Assembly: GCA_025350345.1 (NCBI GenBank)
Contig: JANXYA010000009.1
Coordinates: forward strand, 1-9,679
Direction of reading: 5' to 3'
Source: Gammaproteobacteria bacterium
GTDB taxonomy: Bacteria > Pseudomonadota > Gammaproteobacteria > Steroidobacterales > Steroidobacteraceae
DNA length: 9,679 nt
Below the pieces are notes generated by a model. It saw only the letters and a program-made list of their open reading frames with translations. It did no database searches and was not told the origin of the DNA. This document shows, piece by piece, positions 6,253 through 9,679 of this stretch (position 1 is the first letter of the stretch; each line of letters begins with the position of its first letter). Position numbers and translations under genes: made by a program.

Positions 6253-6676
6253 GCGCTCCATGCTCTGGGTCAAAAGCTTTCACGTGCTGGCGGTCATGGC
6301 CTGGCTGGCCGGAATCTTCTACCTGCCGCGCATCCTCGTGCACTACGCGGAGGGGCGTGCCGCGGGTGAGGACGTGCGGCGTCTCGTGATCATGGCGGGG
6401 CGCCTGTACGGGTTCATGACGCTGATGGCGCTCATCGCACTCGCCTTCGGCGTGTGGCTGTGGCAGGCCTACGCCTACTCGGGCCAGTGGCTGCGCTGGA
6501 AACTGCTGTTCGTGCTGGGACTGATCGGCTATCACCTCGCCTGCCGCGTGCTGGTGCAGCGCGTGCGCGCCGGTGCCCCGGTGCCTGGCGGGCGGGCGCT
6601 GCGCTGGTTCAATGAGGGCGCGCTGCTGCTGGTGGTGCCGATCGTGATCCTGGCGATCGTCAAGCCGTTCGGCTGA
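6251..6676 (+). CDS. hemJ: HemJ-type protoporphyrinogen IX oxidase (CopD/UPF0093-like membrane protein)
   Basis: The product (141 residues, or 138 from the ATG at 6260) is a small inner-membrane protein with about four hydrophobic segments. HemJ oxidises protoporphyrinogen IX to protoporphyrin IX in many bacteria lacking HemG and HemY. The family pattern is visible: LWVKSFH at the N-terminus, FYLPRILVHYAE, GRLYGFM, the basic WLRWKLLFVLGLIGYH segment, and the C-terminal RWFNEGALLLVVPIVILAIVKPF. The typical LPRLFVYHA reads LPRILVHYA here, with His and Tyr exchanged. Its assignment is strengthened by hemN and hemE directly beyond it. Neither start has a good ribosome site; the 6260 ATG fits the leaderless promoter and the usual family start, while 6251 gives three more residues. 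Its 3' end overlaps the convergent hemN by 17 bases. Some relatives are only labelled CopD-family proteins. Confidence 0.85.
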   Translation: MRSMLWVKSFHVLAVMAWLAGIFYLPRILVHYAEGRAAGEDVRRLVIMAGRLYGFMTLMALIALAFGVWLWQAYAYSGQWLRWKLLFVLGLIGYHLACRVLVQRVRAGAPVPGGRALRWFNEGALLLVVPIVILAIVKPFG

Positions 6677-8033
6677 ACAGCGCCCGCTCGGGGCTGCGCC
6701 GTGCCAGGCGCGCATCGAAGGCCATGCAGATGTTGCGCAGAAACCCGCGCCCCGCGGCGGTGACGCGGCAGCCGTCGGGCCTAAGCTCGACGAGCCCATC
6801 GGCGGCAAATTCCGCGAGTCGCGCCCCGATATCGTCGAGAAACGGAGTGTAGCCCGGGCCGCTCCAGTTCGTCTCCATCCGCGTCATCAATCTGAGCACG
6901 TGCCCGCGCAGCACCAGATCCTCCCCATCGAGCAGGTGCCCGCGGTGGATCGGCAGTTCATGGCGTGCGAGGCGCTCGTGGTACTGCTGCAGGTCCTTTT
7001 CATTCTGCACATAGCCATCGCCGGAATCACCGATCGCCGAGACGCCCAGCCCCAGGAGCGGCAGCGTGTAGCGATCGGTGTAGCCCATGAAATTGCGGTG
7101 CAGGCTCCCGCCTTCGGCCGCCTGCCACAGGCTGTCGGACGGCAGCGCGAAGTGATCGAGGCCGATTTCCCGGTAGCCCGCCTGCTCGAGGCGCTCACGC
7201 CCGAGCTCATAGAGCGCACGCTTCGCCGCCCCTTCGGGCACGTCGGAATCCGTGAAGCGGCGCTGCCCGGGCTTGATCCACGGCACATGGGCGTAGCCGT
7301 AGAGGGCGATCCGATCGGGGCGCAGGCGGCACACCGCATCCATCGTCCCTTCGATGCTGGCCGGTGTCTGCAGCGGCAGCCCGTAGATCAGGTCGAAATT
7401 CACGCTGGTGAATCCGGCCGCGCGCGCCTGCTCGCTCACCGCCTGCACCTGGGCGACGCTCTGCACGCGGTTGACGATGTTCTGCACCTTCGGATCGAAG
7501 TCCTGCACGCCCAGGCTGATGCGCCGGAACCCGTGCGCCGCCAGCAAAGTGAGCTGCCCCAGGGTCGTGACCCGCGGATCGACTTCCACGGACAGCACCG
7601 CGTCGGAGCGCAGGCGCGAGGCGCTGAGCAGGCCGCCGATCAATTCCTCGAGTTCCGCCTCATCGAGGAAGGTTGGCGTGCCACCGCCGAGGTGAACTTC
7701 GCCGACCTCGGGTTGTGCCACGCCGAGACGCTCGCGATACAGGGCATATTCGGCCAGCACCGCCTGCACATAGGGCCCGACGATCGCGTGGGTGCGCGTC
7801 ACGCGCGTATTGCAGCCGCAGAAGGTGCACAAGGCGCGGCAGAACGGCACGTGGACATAGAGCGCGGCACCGTGATCGGCCCGAGCGCTGCCGCCAAGCG
7901 CTGCACCCACGCGCTCGAGCCATTGCCTCTCGAGCGGGGTGTCCTCCCAGTACGGCACCGTCGGATAGCTCGTGTAGCGAGGGCCCGGCACGTCATACTT
8001 GGCGAGCCGCGCCCTTAGCTCATCGGTGTTCAT
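6660..8033 (-). CDS. hemN: oxygen-independent coproporphyrinogen III oxidase (radical SAM)
   Basis: At 457 residues this equals E. coli HemN in length. The enzyme uses a 4Fe-4S cluster and two S-adenosylmethionines to decarboxylate the two propionates of coproporphyrinogen III to vinyl groups without oxygen, in the cytosol. The radical-SAM motif is FCRALCTFCGC, with Cys65, Cys69 and Cys72 binding the cluster, Cys74 following, and Tyr59 before it, all three residues offset from the E. coli positions. GGGTPT lies at 116-121, EVDPR at 150-154 and YGLPLQT in the middle. The C-terminal HemN domain includes GLGVSAIGDSGDGYVQNEK. These are marks of true HemN rather than the HemW chaperone. The ATG at 8033 overlaps the hemE stop as ATGA and has a strong GGGAGG 7 bases upstream. 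It converges with hemJ, overlapping it by 17 bases. Confidence 0.96.
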   Translation of the reverse strand: MNTDELRARLAKYDVPGPRYTSYPTVPYWEDTPLERQWLERVGAALGGSARADHGAALYVHVPFCRALCTFCGCNTRVTRTHAIVGPYVQAVLAEYALYRERLGVAQPEVGEVHLGGGTPTFLDEAELEELIGGLLSASRLRSDAVLSVEVDPRVTTLGQLTLLAAHGFRRISLGVQDFDPKVQNIVNRVQSVAQVQAVSEQARAAGFTSVNFDLIYGLPLQTPASIEGTMDAVCRLRPDRIALYGYAHVPWIKPGQRRFTDSDVPEGAAKRALYELGRERLEQAGYREIGLDHFALPSDSLWQAAEGGSLHRNFMGYTDRYTLPLLGLGVSAIGDSGDGYVQNEKDLQQYHERLARHELPIHRGHLLDGEDLVLRGHVLRLMTRMETNWSGPGYTPFLDDIGARLAEFAADGLVELRPDGCRVTAAGRGFLRNICMAFDARLARRSPERALFSRTA

Positions 8034-9073
8034 GCGAACACCTCCCGCTGGATCTGCAGCACCAGCTTGACGTTGGCCTCGGGTGTCTGCTGCAGCACGC
8101 CGTGCCCCAGCCCGCAGACCCAGGCCGCACGCGCCGCCGCCGGGAGCGCTGCGACCGTGGTGAAGACCGCGCGCACTTTCGCCTCCAGCTCGGCGGCCGG
8201 CAGCAGCAGCCAGCCCGGATTCAGATTTCCCTGCAGCGACCAGCGCGGCGTCTGCGCGCTTAAGGTCGGCGCCAGCTCGCACCGCCCGTCCACGCCCAGG
8301 CACTGGATGTCGAGCGGCTCGAGGGCGCGCCAGTGATCGGGCCCGGTGTCGCGCGAGTAGTAGATCAGCGGCGTGTGCGGGCAGGTGGTGCGGAACTGCG
8401 CCACGACCTGCGCGAGCGGGCCGGCCGCGTGGCGCGCGAAGTGCGCCGGATCCAGCGCGCCGGCGGCGGTGTCGAAGATCGCCACGCAATCGGCGCCCGC
8501 CTGGGCCTGCAGCGCCATGTTGCCCGCGAGCAGCTCCGTCAGCCGCTCGCAGAAGCCGGCGTACAGTCCATCCTCGAGTCCGGGCAGGCTCTGGCGCGTG
8601 AACCCGTCGTGCGCCCCGGCGACCGCGTAGGCATAGAGCGTGAATGGAGCGCCGACGAATCCGATCAGCGCGCGCTCGGGCCCGAGGCACCCGCGCACCA
8701 GGCGGATCGCCTCGGCCTGGAATTCCATGTCGGCGGCCGCAGCCCTCCCGCCGCGCAGGCGCGGCAGCTGGGCGGCACCGCGCAGGTACCAGCCGAGCTT
8801 CGGTCCGGGCTCGTAGCGCAGGCCGAATCCCATGGCCTCGAGCGGAAAGAGCAGATCGGAGAACAGGATCGCGGCATCGAAGCCGAATTCGTCGATCGGG
8901 CCCATCGTCACCTGGGCGGCGAGCTCGGGCTGCTTGCACAGCTCCATGAACTCATGCCGCGCGCGCAGCCGCTGGTAGTGACGGTGATAGCGGCCTGCTT
9001 GGCGCATGAACCAGACCGGTGGGCGCAGCGTATTGCGCCTCGCCAGCGCCGCGCTCAGCAGGCTCTCAGTCAC
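8030..9073 (-). CDS. hemE: uroporphyrinogen decarboxylase, divergent HemE
   Basis: The 347-residue product decarboxylates the four acetates of uroporphyrinogen III to give coproporphyrinogen III, the substrate of HemN downstream. Signature 1 is PPVWFMRQAGRY at 18-29 with the substrate-binding Arg24 and Arg28. The essential aspartate is Asp73 in AAILFSD. Signature 2 is IGFVGAPFTLYAY at 137-149. FDTAAGAL near 200, GNLNPG at 282-287 and GLGHGVLQQTPEANV at 321-335 complete the barrel. It differs from the classical form: HRHY replaces LPEY after signature 1, and LGVDGRCEL replaces the usual LDW-type segment near 259. It may represent a separate HemE subfamily. Translation starts at GTG 9073, inside the end of the response regulator gene (8-base overlap), with GAGG 6 bases upstream; it ends in an ATGA overlap with hemN. 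Confidence 0.9.
   Translation of the reverse strand: MTESLLSAALARRNTLRPPVWFMRQAGRYHRHYQRLRARHEFMELCKQPELAAQVTMGPIDEFGFDAAILFSDLLFPLEAMGFGLRYEPGPKLGWYLRGAAQLPRLRGGRAAAADMEFQAEAIRLVRGCLGPERALIGFVGAPFTLYAYAVAGAHDGFTRQSLPGLEDGLYAGFCERLTELLAGNMALQAQAGADCVAIFDTAAGALDPAHFARHAAGPLAQVVAQFRTTCPHTPLIYYSRDTGPDHWRALEPLDIQCLGVDGRCELAPTLSAQTPRWSLQGNLNPGWLLLPAAELEAKVRAVFTTVAALPAAARAAWVCGLGHGVLQQTPEANVKLVLQIQREVFA
8041..8046 (-). promoter_or_regulatory. strong ribosome binding site of hemN
   Basis: GGGAGG on the minus strand lies in the last codons of hemE, 7 bases before the hemN ATG. It is the best Shine-Dalgarno sequence I noticed in the window and fixes the hemN start. Confidence 0.7.
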
Positions 9074-9679
9074 GCAGCACCTCGGTCAGCAGATAGCCCA
9101 CGCCGCGGATGCTGCGGATGAGGCGCGGTTCGTCCGGGTCCGGCTCGACGAGCTTGCGCAGGCGCACGATGAAGTTATCGACGGTGCGCGAGGTCGGAAA
9201 CTCGTCCGCCGACCAGGCGCGGTCCAGGATCTCATCGCGGCTGACGGCCTTGCCGACGCGGCTCGCGAGGAGCCGCAGCACGGCGCACTCCTTGTGCGTG
9301 AGTGCATGAGTGACGCCGTCCACCTCGGCGCTGAAGCGCTCGAAATCCACGTGGGCGCGGCCGATGCGCACCACGCCGCGCATCTCGCCGGGGAGCTCGG
9401 CCAGGTCCTGGGCGCGCTTCAGGCAGTTCTGGATGCGCAGCAGCAGCTCGCGAAAATGAAACGGCTTGGTGAGGTAATCGTCGGCGCCAATCTCGAGGCC
9501 CCGCACCCGCTCTTCCGGGTTGCCGTGCGCGGTGAGAAAAATGATGGCGGTCTGCGGTGCGGCGGCGCGCAGCTCGCGCGCCAGCGCAAAGCCGTTGCCG
9601 TCGGGTAAGCCCACATCGAGCAACGCCAATTTTGGCGCCTCACTGCGCCAGGCCTGGCGCGCGCGCGCGGCGCTCTCGG
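9066..9679 (-). CDS. OmpR/PhoB-family response regulator, N-terminus cut off by window end
   Basis: The last 203 residues are visible; about 30 N-terminal residues, including the acidic pair of the receiver domain, lie beyond the window. The receiver part shows the phosphoacceptor aspartate in LALLDVGLPDGNGF, the switch threonine in IIFLTAHG and the conserved lysine in DDYLTKPF. A winged-helix DNA-binding domain follows from about residue 100: LTHKECAVLRLLASRVGKAV, then the recognition-helix region SRTVDNFIVRLRKL and the closing IRSIRGVGYLL. The open frame continues upstream without a start, so a TTG at 9629 is internal. The gene overlaps hemE by eight bases, which suggests cotranscription and coupling. 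No partner histidine kinase is in the window; it may lie just outside. Signal and target genes cannot be read from the sequence, though autoregulation of the shared hem operon is a reasonable guess. Confidence 0.93.
   Translation of the reverse strand, partial: ESAARARQAWRSEAPKLALLDVGLPDGNGFALARELRAAAPQTAIIFLTAHGNPEERVRGLEIGADDYLTKPFHFRELLLRIQNCLKRAQDLAELPGEMRGVVRIGRAHVDFERFSAEVDGVTHALTHKECAVLRLLASRVGKAVSRDEILDRAWSADEFPTSRTVDNFIVRLRKLVEPDPDEPRLIRSIRGVGYLLTEVLRD
9080..9083 (-). promoter_or_regulatory. ribosome binding site supporting the hemE GTG start
   Basis: GAGG on the minus strand sits within the response regulator's last codons, 6 bases before the GTG at 9073. No in-frame ATG lies between this GTG and the catalytic MRQAGRY motif, other than the Met of that motif itself, so the GTG is the only sensible start. 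Confidence 0.55.

Noticed and set aside
9655..9672. A GC-alternating run near the right end.
   Set aside because: It encodes Ala/Arg codons of the receiver domain and is ordinary for this base composition.

Overview
This is a high-GC, densely packed chromosomal segment, most likely from a Gammaproteobacterium of the Xanthomonadales/Nevskiales type. The placement is an inference from base composition, an LpxL/HtrB-type acyltransferase (Gram-negative outer membrane) and an E. coli-length HemN; no rRNA or tRNA is present to confirm it. Genes are separated by tiny gaps or overlap by 3 to 17 bases. No mobile element, tRNA, CRISPR array or long repeat was seen, and no gene-free stretch exceeds about 90 bases.

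Left edge (1-992, minus): the N-terminal 330 residues of a GAF-PAS sensor protein whose output domain lies outside the window. A short spacer (993-1078) holds a weak terminator for the next gene and a candidate promoter for the sensor.

Centre (1079-6163): a five-gene acyl-activation/acyl-transfer module. On the minus strand, an Sfp-type phosphopantetheinyl transferase is coupled through an ATGA overlap to a DUF374 lysophospholipid acyltransferase. Diverging from it over a 51-base promoter region, on the plus strand, a fatty acyl-AMP ligase fused to an acyl carrier protein is coupled through another ATGA overlap to a 2-keto-4-pentenoate hydratase-like protein. Converging on that is an LpxL/HtrB-type acyltransferase; the two stop codons share one CTAG. 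A plausible working model is that the ligase adenylates a carboxylic acid and loads its own ACP, the adjacent transferase makes that ACP holo, and one or both acyltransferases pass the acyl group to a membrane lipid. The hydratase may tailor the acid. No ketosynthase or NRPS module is present in the window.

Right part (6251-9679): a haem-biosynthesis block. HemJ-type protoporphyrinogen oxidase (plus) converges with a minus-strand run in which a PhoB/OmpR-type response regulator (cut by the window end) overlaps a HemE-type uroporphyrinogen decarboxylase (GTG start), which overlaps oxygen-independent coproporphyrinogen oxidase HemN. The haem genes cover three consecutive steps from uroporphyrinogen III to protoporphyrin IX. 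The response regulator fused by overlap to hemE-hemN is the least expected part of this block.
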